Below, one piece after another: positions 1-11,888 of a DNA stretch of 64,000 nt; the stretch's first letter is position 1, and every line of letters starts with the position of its first letter. The DNA comes from Pyxicephalus adspersus (Eukaryota; Chordata; Amphibia; Anura; Pyxicephalidae): the NCBI RefSeq assembly GCF_032062135.1, contig NC_092859.1, positions 107,200,393 to 107,264,392 on the forward strand, read 5' to 3'. A program made the translations under genes and the position numbers. The notes under the pieces were generated by a model, which saw only the letters and a program-made list of their open reading frames with translations, searched no databases and was not told the origin of the DNA.

Positions 1-1357
1 GGCTAGGTGGTTAAACATTCAATACATTAAACTAGAAATAACATAAACTAAAAGAACCGAAAGGTATTCTTGAGAAATCGCATAATCAAATAGTTATAAA
101 ACTTTTGCATTTTCCATGCTCATTAGCCAATGTGCTTTATGCTTTTTACCCTTTATAAACTTAGATGCTACTATAGATTCCTGAAATGCATGTCCTGCCA
201 TATGGGTATACAAAAATTCCACATTTACATTTGAATTTGATTCATTTAGAACATGATTCATATTTTATTGTTAAACTTCATCCATGAGCATTCAGCAAAC
301 CACCACTTCATTTTTCTGCTCAGTTGTTTAACAGCAATAGAGCATAGTCAATTTTATCTTCTAACTGGACAATTTTTCTCTGTCCAGTAAGTAGCCTGTG
401 CAAAAAAAGATCATATGATTACATTAATATCCATTTTATTGTTATGAGTTTTTAAATATAAGCATGTAATTAAATGTTATACATCCATCTCTTACATATT
501 GTGCAGTTATGTAAACGTAAAATGTCATAAACCTGGGCATTTAAAACCAATTAAACGTTGAAAATTTCTATTTGGTACAAAGTGTATTTAAAACAATAAT
601 TAGATCTAGATACAGATTGCAGGATGTGCAAATGTCAACATTTTTATAAGCTTGAGCTCCTCTGGTCCCTCCAACCTTCCCTACAGATTCTTTAATGTGA
701 TTGATGGTCTTGATGACTTTTCGGGATGTACTTAAGGTGGGCAGGATGGGTCTATGCTTGAATTATGCAAGAAAAAAATTTGGATTTTTAAATATTCAGC
801 TTCCTATATTCTGATATCTAACCATTTGCCCATGCACTTTCCACAAACCATTTGCCCTGCATTCCATAATTTATTTTTGCTATGTTTGAAATTCCCAAGA
901 TTATGACTTGTTTACCTGTTTTTTGTTCTTGTTTTTTTTACTTACTGCACCCTATTAAACCTTTGCTTATCTTTTTTTGAGAATCATATCCATTTATTGC
1001 ACAAGTTTAGTAATACAAGCTGTTTTTAGTAAATTATTTCAAATATGTTGACAATGAAATGTAAAGGGCTAGTAAACATAAATTAGATTATGGTTTCCAA
1101 AAAAGAAATTTTAAATGGGCAGTCCACCAAAATGTTATTTTTAATTATTGGATGAATACAGTATATGAATAGAGCCATTTGTCAGGGAGAGTTCCAATGG
1201 TAAAATATAAGATTCCTACTTCTTGTCTGATCTCTCTCCTATACTCACATGTTTGGCTACAAAAAATGGTTTATTTTCCCTGTTGTATTCCAATTAAAAC
1301 AAAAATATTTTAGGAAATCAAAAGGTAGACCTCCTATTTTATTTTATATATATTTAA

Positions 1358-1392
<35 letters not shown>
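1..1392. other. AT-rich downstream sequence, no gene seen
   Basis: No ORF with recognisable protein similarity. The only structured part is an (AT)n microsatellite at about 1354-1393 running into (ATT)n at about 1393-1415, which forms the tail of the adjacent repeat. If human synteny holds, the 3' end of GRM3 would lie convergently on this side, but I could not find GRM3 exons here. Confidence 0.4.
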
Positions 1393-1398
<6 letters not shown>

Positions 1399-1700
1399 AT
1401 TATTATTATTATTATAAAACAGTATTTATATAGCACCAACATATTATGCAGAGCTGTACATTAAATAGGGGTTGCAAATGACAGACAAATACAGACAGTG
1501 ATACAGGAGGAGGAGAGATCCCTGCCCAGAAGAGCTTACAATCTAAGAGGTGGGAAAGCAGGATACAATAGGAAGGGGGATAGGAAATGGTGGGTAAGTA
1601 ATGAGGGTTGTAAAAGACTGAAGAAGCTGGGTAGGCAGGTTTGAAAAAATGGGTTTTGAGTGCTCTTTTAAATGAGCAATGCTCATAGTACAGACCTTAG
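1393..1700 (-). repeat. L2/SINE-like repeat, 3' tail at left
   Basis: Contains, on the minus strand, the block CTTACAATC-side AAGCTCTTCTGGGCAGGGA, a GTCTGTCATTTGCAACCCC-type segment, then an ACAGCTCTGCATAATATG segment and an (ATT)n tail. The same series appears in plus orientation at 35462-35634, so it is an interspersed repeat. The 'attgtaagctc...gggcaggg' motif resembles the 3' ends of L2/MIR-type elements. Confidence 0.6.
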
Positions 1701-4700
1701 AATTCAAATACAGAACTCACCAACAAGCCCCTGGATGTCATAATATATTGTTAGGTGATTTAACGCCTCATAGCAGTTTTGGGTGGACTGGCATGTATTA
1801 ACATTCACAGATTTACATGTGAAAGTATTACAAGCTCACTTTTTTGAACCACAAGTGGTTCAAATTCCAAATATCAATAGGGTTATTTACTATGCTCATT
1901 TGTCCCCCCTTGGAAGAATAACTTTTAAGAACAATTGCATTGGCAAAAATGTAAGCAACTCTTTTATGTGATTTAAATCTTTGACTTACTGCTCCTTTGA
2001 TCCCATGCCTTGGGACATGCGGTCGCATAAACCAACAAAATGCAAAGACTGAAAACAGTACGTACAATAAATGCTGTGGTTCTTCATTTGATTATGAGTA
2101 GAGATGGGACTTTACCTACCGTAACTACATCAGCACAGAATTTAGTCTGGGATTGAAGCTGCTTTAAAGAACACAAGGAAAGCACAGTGGACTACCTACC
2201 AGTTCCCATAGATTTGAACTGAAAGCACAAGACTACTGAAATAGGGAAAAAACTATTAAAGGACTCATAAAGATAAGCACAAGTGTTCTTCCTTGGCTTT
2301 TTTTTTACTGAAATGGATAATGTGAAAATGTATGTATGGTTTGTTCTTCACAAAGTTATGTACTGACAATTCTACCTTTGATGAGCACCTTAGCTCAAGG
2401 AGTCTTCTTTTTTTCTAGGGAATATTGTTAATACAAACAATGTATATCACTGTGGTCACATTATTTAAAATGTGTGTACTAAAATATAAAAAAGTTTCAG
2501 CTACTATGCCAGATGTCTAGACTGTCTAAATAATATAATGTACTGAACACGTATAGTTTAGAGATGGAATTGATGTTTGATAAGCTGACTATAACAATAG
2601 GACAATACTGGAAAGCCACATAAATTATTCTGAGTAGGCACTTTTTAAAAAAAGAAAAGTACTGTATCTTGGTATATATGAATGGCAGTGCTGCTTGTCT
2701 TGTATAACAATCAGAATGTTAATTTCAATTCTTCCAATAAATATTTTTATGTTTGTCTACATGTGTGTATGTTTTCAGTTTGTAATTACATGCCGGGGGC
2801 TCATTCATATTTCTTTTCTCTTTTAATCTCTGCCCACATTTTCTCACACCTAAATGTGCAGCTATTAGCCTGATGTTGCTTGGACGGCCAGTTCTTAACA
2901 AATTAGCAGGCATTGGTAACCTTCACCAATTGCACAATATTTCCTTAAAATGGAATCACTTCCACTGAAATCCTTGCTGAACTTCTAGACATCCACATCC
3001 TTCTTTCCGAGGGTCCTAGAGTGTTCTTTTAATCTTTGCATGATAGCACTACACTTGACAAAAGTGACTACCTCAATTTTGTAATGTATTCAAGCAATGT
3101 TGTTGATGTTTGCTTGAAAGAAAGCAACAGTTTCCACAAACTGTCCTTTTTCTCATGATTGTGTTGGTTGAGTACTGCAGTTGACATTTCCTAAATACTG
3201 CGGCTGGACAACTCCTCTCAGTCCTACTCAGTACGATAAAAAGTTGTCAAAAGTCAATGCTCGCTGTGCATTGGAACTGTTGTTCTTTCACTCTGACGTC
3301 ATACACAGAATGTCAATACTGCAACGTCTGTCCGTTTAAAAAGAATATAATTCCCAATTAGAAAGAATGTAAGGGGTGATAAGAAGCACCATTTCTGTGT
3401 ATCATTCACCATGAAAAATATGTCTAATGCTTCTGACTTTGAACCTGGTGCTAGGTTTGACTACTACTCGCTATACAATGACCTGGATAAATGACAGCCC
3501 TTCACAAAGATATGTAAATAATGAATATCCTGCAATTCATAGGGGATATTTATGATTTTGCAACATAATACAGAGGTATTGATCTAATGCCCACTTTTAT
3601 AAGGTTAAAACAAATATGTCATTGCAGTGTGTGTTGTTAACACGTTACAGTGTAAAAACACAGTGAGGTCTCTGCAAGGAATAATTCTCTTAGCTTACTG
3701 AATGTGATAAAATTTGCAAAGGAGACCTTGCATGTATGTGACTGGATTGCTAAAGTCTGCATAGCATCATCTCATTCACTAAGCTAAAGAAACTATCCCA
3801 TGTCAAGTGATAATTCATTTTGGTAAGTTTACAGCGGAAACTACTTTAGCAAATAAACCCAAGTGTGCTCTTGTTTTTGTTGTTCCATTTTCTTTCATAA
3901 AATTAGGGTGCTTAACCTATTTAAGGACTTTTTTGCAAAAGGGAAAGAAAACTCCACACACTAAGTTGATACTTTTTTTAAAGGCCATTCTGTGTCTCAG
4001 AGTGGAATTCATAAACTGCTGGTAATAGATAAATATATGCAGGCACCAAGCATCTGCAATAATCTGAACTGCAGGCAGCAGACTGTGGAACAAGCACAAA
4101 CCAGGGCAGGCACAGCTGGACTAAACTATAATTCAAACAGGCTGATACGAAGAAGCTATATCATGCTGGATTGAACAGATGGAGGAAGACATAAGATGTA
4201 AAGCTGGGCTCCAGACAGCGAGAGGCAGCATGACAAGGCCACACCAAACAGCATTACAGACTGGCTATAGAAAGCCATGCCAACCTCGGTTGCAAGCATT
4301 GAGGCATTACATTGTAGGCAAGCTGGACTGCAGAGATAAAGAGAAGCTAGACATCTGTTGTTGATCATGTATTTTGTTCGCAGAAGGCTATACATTACAT
4401 GAGGCTCACATTTTGCACAAGTGAAAGTGATAAATGTAATTGATTAGTCATCCAAATCTGGAAAAGACTACTGATATCTTGGCTGTAATGCTCACCAGGA
4501 ATATCCAGCAAAGATATAACCTTCATAACTCAAATCCTGCAGAGTATGCGAAGTTCTGCCAATATAATCATATTTTACTTTAATTTGAAATCCAGTGGAT
4601 AAGTATTTTAAAACAAGAATCCAGCAGATTTTGTGTCATTATACACAGTGACACTGTCCCAACAGTGTAAGATAAGCCTCTGTCAGCAACTTAAAGCACA

Positions 4701-4891
4701 ATTGAAGTCCTACATATTATCTCTTAATAGTCCTCTACCCCAAAATGGTATGATTTGTGATTTATACTTTATTTTGCAGAAAAAAATGCTTCTTATTGCC
4801 CAGTAAGTAACAGACACCTTTATTCACAAGCTTCCTTACACCAACTTGTGTTGTAGAGAAAGAATGGGGGCTGACCAATTCTAATTCTGAG
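1701..4891. other. Non-repetitive downstream sequence, no supported gene
   Basis: No gene recognised. A perfect palindromic CRE, TGACGTCA, is at 3294-3301 and a 27-codon ORF with a good start context at 3411-3494. A relatively GC-rich stretch at 4000-4360 is open in several frames but resembles no protein known to me; it could be untranslated or non-coding transcript sequence. Confidence 0.3.
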
Positions 4892-5094
4892 CCCTGATTT
4901 ATTAAAGGAGAAGATACACTTTCATCAGTGAACCTGGGTGATTCCCCAAACCTGAAATAGTCCAGGATTGAAAACATTTGCTAGCAAAAAGAAAATTACC
5001 TTTAAGAAATCCATTCTAGGTTTTTTGGATAACTCAGGTTCACTGATATAGGTGTATTTTCTCCAGCCTCGGAGAGTTTTAAATTAACCAGGCC
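4892..5094. mobile_element. Foldback MITE (CTGATTTATTAAAG family), copy a
   Basis: About 200 bp whose two halves are reverse complements: 'ctgatttattaaa...ctttcatcagtgaacctggg' on the left, and its inverse ending 'ctccagcctcggagagtttt' on the right. At least seven further full or partial copies are in the window (6111, 9617, 10868, 26361, 29642, 33919, 52062), so it is a dispersed palindromic element. Confidence 0.75.
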
Positions 5095-8000
5095 CTATGG
5101 GTCTAACTCTGGGGCACCCATTGGACTGCCCATTAATATGTAGACATTCTTCACAAATAATTTCTCAACATTGAAATAGGAGAGTGAAAATAGAGGAAGT
5201 TAGTCTTACTGCACATCTACATCAGACATGCTTCATAGGGGGCCAGAGTTAATAAATACTGTCCCTGTCTCTTATCAGCTGTCTACCATGGTGAATAAAA
5301 CAGTATCAAGGATAAAAAGTGAATTGGCCTAGTTATTTTTGCTGCTTGCTGTCCTGTAATGTTGAGAAAATAAACTTTTAAACAACAACATTTCTACTGT
5401 TTTCTCCCAGACTACCCAGCAGATACCATTGCAGCTCATTATTGATGTCATGGGTCACTGCTTTTATCTACAAAAAAGCTCCATTCTAGATTTACAAAGT
5501 GCAACATCATGAATGTTACAGACTACAGAAGACATTTTACTGTTCTTACTGACATGAAATTAGATAAAACCCCATGAAGGAACCCTATGACCCTTGTAGG
5601 AAGTCCGGTGACCACACACATTTCACATAGCTTGTGCTAAAGGGTCAAACCACAATAAAATGATTTCACAATTTTGATTTGTGCTGGAGAGTTTACCCAC
5701 TAAATAAGAAATATGTAGCAGATTGGGCCAGGGAAAATCAAAAGGTCAGCATGACAGTCATGCAACTAGAATTTACAGTAGGGGAGGGCAGCAATGTCAG
5801 CCCCCATGTTTCTCTTATTACAGGTCCCCTTTAGGTAAAAGTAGGAAGATTACTGCCTGGGATGGCAATGTTCATTTTTGTTAATGTACATGTTATATGC
5901 TGTTCTGCTATACTGCATTGTTGGTTCTCTGTGGTTTCCTCTTTCTATTCACCTTCCTGTTTCTGCCATTAGAACACTGTATTCCACATGGTGTTATCTC
6001 TAAATGTTACGTCTGGGTAATTTACAAGTAAAACTTTCTTCTAATTCCTGACACTGATTTCTTCCACGTGTGTTCATCATAAAGGGTGCATCTGCTAACA
6101 TCTGCCAACAGCAAACCTGGAATGGATCTGGTCCAGGATTGAAAGCATTTGTTAAAAAATAGCTAATTACTTTAAAGAAAACCATTTCAGGGTTTCTGGA
6201 TCACCCAGATTCACTGATAAAAGTGTGTCTTCTCCAGCTTTGCAGAACTTTAATAAACCAGGCCTAATGTCTCATCTACAATAAAATAAACTTACTTGTC
6301 TGATCACCTCCATATTCATTAAGGTCCAAGTCTTCAGCCAGATTCACTCTTCTGCAATAAACAATCTGTTTGCTCGAAATTTATTTTTTATGTATAAGTC
6401 CACACTTTTTTTGTTGTTTTTTTTTTGTTTAACGTGTTTATTTTATCTCTTTTTTTGTCCTAGCTTTTTAAATCCTGTGGTTTACCTTTAAGTGGCCAGT
6501 CTTGCACAGAAAACATTTTGTTTCACCCAGCGTATTGCTAATAATGCCCTCATTGGTTCTTTGTGCCTTTAACATGTTCTAGGGTAAGCTGCTCATCCAG
6601 GAGAGCATTAAGTGCTTTTACAAGCATCCTTTAGCCATCTAGGAGGCCGCTGAGTAGCAGCGCTACAATATGAAAGTCTTTTATTTCTTCTCCTGTAGAT
6701 CGCAGTTATTCAATTATTTCTAAGGTACATTTTATATAGTCCTGCATGTGCTGGCCTCCTTTTGGTATAGCTTTAGGGTTTTTTGTTAACATTTGCTCAC
6801 TCATGTACTTTCTGTAACTTTTCCCACATTTCTTTTGTTTCACTTTGCATATGTGCATAATTTAATCATTATGTATGCTCAGGGATGAGGTGCTTTCAGT
6901 TTTTTGATCATTCTCCGTCCACTCATCTGTAGGTAGGTTATCTAATATACTATCACTTCCCTATCAGCAGCATCCAAATTTAAATTCCAGAGCTGATAGT
7001 TCTGCTTTGTCAGATTGGAAATTGAAAATTTGGATACTCTATTTAGAGAACTGTATCTGTATCAGCAGCAGTGTTTGGTACTTTGGCCATAACTGGGTTC
7101 ATAACCAATTGGAAACTGCAGATCTGACTTTTACCAGTCAAGATGATACTGTGCCCTTCTTATTTTAAATAGAAGGAAATAATATATGAGTGATTGTTGC
7201 ACCCATGTCTGTATATACCAAATGCTAACAATGTTTTTAATGTTTCCTGTGATCTAAGACTTCTTTCTGTTCCAGAAATATAGGAAATCTTGTAAACAAT
7301 ACAGGCAACAACAGGTTTCCTAACTTTTTCTTAATTTACCAATAAAACTACTTTAAATGCGGCTTACCGCACCTTAATGGGATTCTCCTCACTTTCCATT
7401 TATTTAAAAGAATGTAAAAAAATGTATCTCAAACAGAAACAAAAAATCGAACCCTTACTTACCTAATTTTAACAAATAAAAAGAAGCAAGAGTTTAAAAT
7501 AAAAAATCCATGCAGAACATTCTATTAAAATTAAGCTGAACACATTAATATTTATATTGTAAATATTCAATATTCTGTACATACATAAGATGCTTTAAAC
7601 ATACAGCTGGGTAAATAACTATGGATTATGAATGGGTGCAAAACAAACATGAGCTTATGAGGTTTATGATGAAAGTATGGTCTTTTATTTAATATTAATA
7701 TCATAATAATAACACATGGTGACAGCATTGTTCTAAAAATGATTTATGTCTATATCCATCAACCATATTTCAAGAATGCAAATATAAACTACTTTATACC
7801 TCATGATACAGATCTTGATATATTGCAATACAATGAGTTTTTATTTGTAAAGTATTTCTCCTTCCTATTGCCAGTAATGCTTTACACTGGTATTGGCACT
7901 GAAATCCACTCTATATATATATAAAGCCCAATCTAAATAACATCTATTTATGTTATTATATAAAGAATACATTTTTATTATGTAATTATAAATATAGACA

Positions 8001-8847
8001 CCAGTTTTGTTTCATTACCTACTCAATATCACAAACCCCAGTGTATTTTTTTCATTTAGCCATAAATTGACATTTTATTCCTGTAAAATGGTCATAGAAG
8101 TGATTGCATGATTTACCTATAGTTCTATAGATGTTATTTTTAAATAGGATTATGGGTTATCAAATTACTGTATAGAAAAATGGATTCTTATACAATATCT
8201 TGGACCTAGTATACACAATGCAGAATACAATGAAGTGCCCAATGCTTTCATTATATCAGCACTTTCTAGGAAGTTGATAGCCTAAAAGTTCAATAGTAGG
8301 TTAAATTACAAAATGTTTGAGTCTATTTATGTATATAGCACCTACACTGAAATACTGTGGTGAACAAAAGGCTATTTCAGAAAACCTACACATATAAAAA
8401 TGATGGGAATGTAATGTGTTCCAATAAAATCATCACTTTTCACATTTCAACATCATTTTACTCTTTGCTATATGCCACAAAAGGAAAAGTTTTAAAGCCC
8501 CTATGAATCTGTTTCATGAAGTGCCAATAAGGATATTCCCAATTCTCACCAGGATCATCCAGCTTTACAATATAACTGGCTGTACTTGTTGTGTTTGTGC
8601 TCAGTATTATTATATTTTGGTGGCAATCATTTCTAAAGTAAAGAGGGATATATGTGAAACTGTTATGATGCATCCACACATGACTACATTGAATTAAAAT
8701 ATACAATCTTATTCAATAAATAATTTGCAGCCAATTCTTAAACTAGGACACCTTAAAAAGTATGTTATGTCATTAAAAAATGCTTATGTAACGTGGTTTT
8801 ATTGGCAGGCATTTCAAAGCACACAGGAATATATGGACTCATTGGCC
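5095..8847. other. AT-rich sequence, nothing recognised apart from one MITE
   Basis: No exon-like conservation or long ORF. Contains the truncated foldback MITE at 6111-6264 and ordinary AT-rich sequence with T/A runs. Confidence 0.4.
6111..6264. mobile_element. Foldback MITE copy b, left end missing
   Basis: Begins at 'gcaaacctggaatgg', in the middle of the left arm, and continues through the complete right arm to 'taataaaccaggcc'. The first ~75 bases of the family are absent. Confidence 0.7.
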
Positions 8848-9094
8848 CTAATTCATCAATAAAATCCGCGCCCGCTGGTCGCGCGTACTTTCGCGCTTCC
8901 AGCGAGCCGGTTTTCCGCGGTCCGGAGTCGAGTGCGCTCGTACACTCGCCTCCTCACTGCCAGCCGGATTCCTGCCTTGAGATGCGCGGCTCCGGCCGCG
9001 AGCTTTTTCAGTTGCTGAATTGCGCGACGGCGTACGATTTCGGATCGCGAATACGAATGCGCGATCGAGCGTCCGATTCTGCTTGATGAATTAG
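8848..9094. mobile_element. CpG-rich MITE with 12-bp terminal inverted repeats
   Basis: Perfect inverted ends CTAATTCATCAA (8848-8859) and its complement (9083-9094) enclose about 220 bp that are extremely CpG-dense (many GCG, CGCG and TCGCG motifs) inside AT-rich sequence. The open frame across it (8793-9086) is best explained as loss of stop codons in GC-rich DNA. A non-autonomous DNA transposon is the likeliest identity. Confidence 0.65.
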
Positions 9095-9439
9095 CGCTGA
9101 CACCTATGGACCCACTGGCCCTATAGGTTAGTTCCCCCTTTTTCTCTCCCTATAAGGTTTTTGAAGGAGTTGTAAAAGGTTTTTTCCTCTTTCAGATCCT
9201 ATTTCCTTTTTTTTCACAAACAGGAACATTTGAACAGAGTTCCATGAGTCCACCTCTCTGTAGGGAAGAGCTCTTGAGAGTTGTAGTTTTTGAGCCTGTC
9301 TATGTCAATGGGGGCTAAGCCTCCAGCAGCCACCCCTATGGGAATTGTACAAATCTGTTGATGATGTTTTAATTTTAATCTGATTCTCACTACAAAGAGA
9401 CCAGGTAAAACACAAACAACTCTGGCACATGTTCTAGAG

Positions 9440-9906
9440 CAGTGTTTCTCAACCAGCGTTCCAAGAAACCATGGGAGGTCCTCCAGGGGTTGGTAGGGGT
9501 TCCTTGAGCAATGAGGAATTTGTGTCTCTCAGGTCAATTAAAGTGAGACCAATGATCATTTTGGCTATCTGTAATGATGGCATTCTCCCCACTAACCAGC
9601 AAGGTAAGACGCATTGAGCCTAATTCATTAAAGCTCTCCAAGGCTGGAGAGGATACTTTCTCATCAGTGATGCTGGGTGATCCTGAAAACTTGGGATGGA
9701 TTTTATAAAACTCATTTGCTTTTGTTACCAAATGTTTTGAATCCTGGGCCAGATCCATTCCAGCCTTGGAGAGCTTTAATTAATCATGCCAATTCTTCCC
9801 AGTGACTCACAATGTACTGTGAGCTGTGGATATAGCAATTATAGAGCGGGACCTGAAAGTTTATTCAACATGGGGTTCCCCCATGTTAAAAACGTTGAGA
9901 AAAACT
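9440..9906 (+). mobile_element. hAT/Charlie-like non-autonomous element with another MITE nested inside
   Basis: Starts CAGTGTTTCTCAACC and ends with the decayed inverse (CGTTGAGAAAAACTT), the Charlie-type hAT terminus. Flanks are TTCTAGAG (9432-9439) and TTTTAGAG (9907-9914), a 7/8 match to an 8-bp target-site duplication. Related copies at 37392-37615, 48133-48361 and 61864-62528 share the interior 'gtactgtgagctgtggatatag' region or its flanks. The foldback MITE at 9617-9790 interrupts it. Confidence 0.75.
9617..9790. mobile_element. Foldback MITE copy c, nested in the hAT-like element
   Basis: From 'gcctaattcattaaagctctc' to 'gagctttaattaatcatgcc'. It splits the hAT-like element between 'gacgcattga' and 'cttcccagtgactcac', so it is the younger of the two insertions. 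Confidence 0.75.
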
Positions 9907-10543
9907 TTTTAGAGAATAGAGGGTAGTTTAGTGATACATTTAGGTAATATTTGAAATACATTAAAAGGCAACTGCACTGCAAAAATTACCTTGGGGGTTT
10001 TGCTTTTAAAACAGACATATAGGACCTGAATTCACTTTATAATTGTGGTCACCAGCTCTTTTTATTGAAATAGCTAAAGCTGTGAAAATAAAGCACCAAG
10101 CACAAAGACTTGAATGTAATGTAATGTAACATTGTTACCAAACAAAGTAAGTAGATATTATCCTAAAAAATGAAAATTTCAAATTAAATCATCTAATATG
10201 CGGTCTAATTGTTTACAGCTATTTTAGTATTAGATATGCTTTTTACCTGAACATCCTGGAAGAACTGCCAGAACATGTGGAGTGTGGTCAGAACAAAAAA
10301 GAATCTGCAACTGATAATACAGTCTTAAAAATCTGTATCAAAATATGTTAAATCTATGGCAGGCCTGGCTAAGCATTTCCTAATGTAGGTTTATGTTATA
10401 AAATGGAGTCTTTAAGCAGAACCCTAATTTTAATTTGATATTCACCTGTGTTGGCAGACTGAATCCTTTTTTTTGTTTTAGACATTTCTGTTTGTTTCCA
10501 TGTATGTATACAGCAATCTTCTTCCTTGTATAGGATCTAGTAT

Positions 10544-10605
10544 ATTATTACGGCATTGCAATGCATGGCATTATTACGGCATTGCAATGCATGGCATTAT
10601 TACGG
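10544..10605. repeat. 26-bp tandem repeat, 2.4 copies
   Basis: Two exact copies (10544-10569 and 10570-10595) of a 26-base unit starting ATTATTACGG, plus 10 bases of a third. Each unit contains the palindrome GCATTGCAATGC. Confidence 0.9.
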
Positions 10606-10867
10606 CCTTGAAAAGCTGACAAATTAACATTGCCTTGGTTCAGGCCTCCATTTAGTTGAACAGGCTACAGGAGTCAGGCAATTACATGATTAATACAGCT
10701 AATGGGCAGTGGGTTATTCTCTTTTACTTGTCTAGTATCACTTTACGGACATTGATTAATAGCTCTGCAGCCACAACCCCTTTCCGCCAGAGAAGAGGGA
10801 GTGCAGAAAAGGGTGGCAATGAACCATGACTTCTTACTGATATTTAAGATATCTGAGATGAGTTTTT

Positions 10868-11015
10868 GGGCCTATATTGTTAAAGCTGATTTAAAATATT
10901 TGGCAACAAAGAGCAAATGACTTTTAAGGAATCCATTCCGGGTTTGCTGGATCACCCAACTTCTCTGGTGAAAGTGTATCCTCTCCAGCCTTGGAGAGAT
11001 TTAATAAATCAGGCT
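10868..11015. mobile_element. Foldback MITE copy d, left arm deleted
   Basis: Begins 'gggcctatattgttaaagct', then jumps to the centre ('ttggcaacaaagagcaaatg') and has a complete right arm. Internal deletion of most of the left arm. Confidence 0.7.
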
Positions 11016-11321
11016 CTTTGTCTATAAACATGGGATATGAAATTATAATTTCTGATTTTAAAATAAATAAAAAAATAAACAAAAAAAAACAGATCAAAAA
11101 TGCATACTTGCAATATGAAAAACTCTGCAGTTACTGGTTTTCCATATCTGTATACTTGTTCTAAATCAGCCACAGAAATCAAGTGATCGACATAACAGTC
11201 AGTCAACTATAATTTTTAGGAGGTTAGCAATGACAGACTTCATATTTCTTTCAAGAGAGGTTTTATTTTAAATCATATTTTAAAGTTGGATCGCTAGAAC
11301 ACATTGAAAAAAGGGTTCTGG

Positions 11322-11879
11322 CTAGGGATAAGTGAGAATGCCTTTGGCATTCTTGCGAAAATTTCCTTGAACGTCCGATGAGTCCGCAAAATTTCATCAA
11401 ACAGATTTGGCGAAACCATCGGAAGATCGAGGAAATCATTACGATCCCCGGCACTAGAGGTTATTGACCCTCTAGTGCCCGGGGATCTCAGTGGAACTGC
11501 AGATGAACTTTCAATGAAGTTTCTCCATTGAGAGTTCATCTTCAGTTCAGTACCCACAGTCACCGGGCTGATAAGTACTGTGGGTCAATAGAGAAACTTT
11601 CCTGAGCCAATCAGAGAGCACTAGAGGTTTTGAATGGGGTCTTATTAAACCTCTAGTGCTGGGGATCGCACACTGAACTGATCAATGAATGCATCCAGCG
11701 CTGCATTCATTGATCAGCACAGCCCGCCATCCTTTTTTTCTGAAAAAAAAAATGTTTTCTTTAAATTTGATCTCGTTTGGCGAATTTACACCGGCCATTT
11801 TCGCTTACAATTTCGCTAAGCAAAAATGGCTGAATTCGCAGGGAGATTGAGTTTTAAAAACTCACTCGCTCATCCTTAG
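11322..11879. mobile_element. Multi-hairpin transposable element with terminal inverted repeats
   Basis: Ends CTAGGGATAAGTGAG at left and CTCACTCGCTCATCCTTAG at right are imperfect inverses. TTCTGGCTA occurs on both sides (11316-11324 and 11880-11888), a target-site duplication of 6-9 bp depending on where the ends are drawn. Inside, five consecutive stem-loops are visible: 11443-11487, 11495-11547, 11552-11585, 11617-11660 and 11678-11717. No transposase ORF. GC content is above the flanks. Class unknown. Confidence 0.75.
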
Positions 11880-11888
11880 TTCTGGCTA

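Noticed and set aside
8793..9086. 97-codon open frame over the CpG-rich element
   Set aside because: The frame comes from stop-poor GC-rich transposon DNA and ends within the right terminal repeat.
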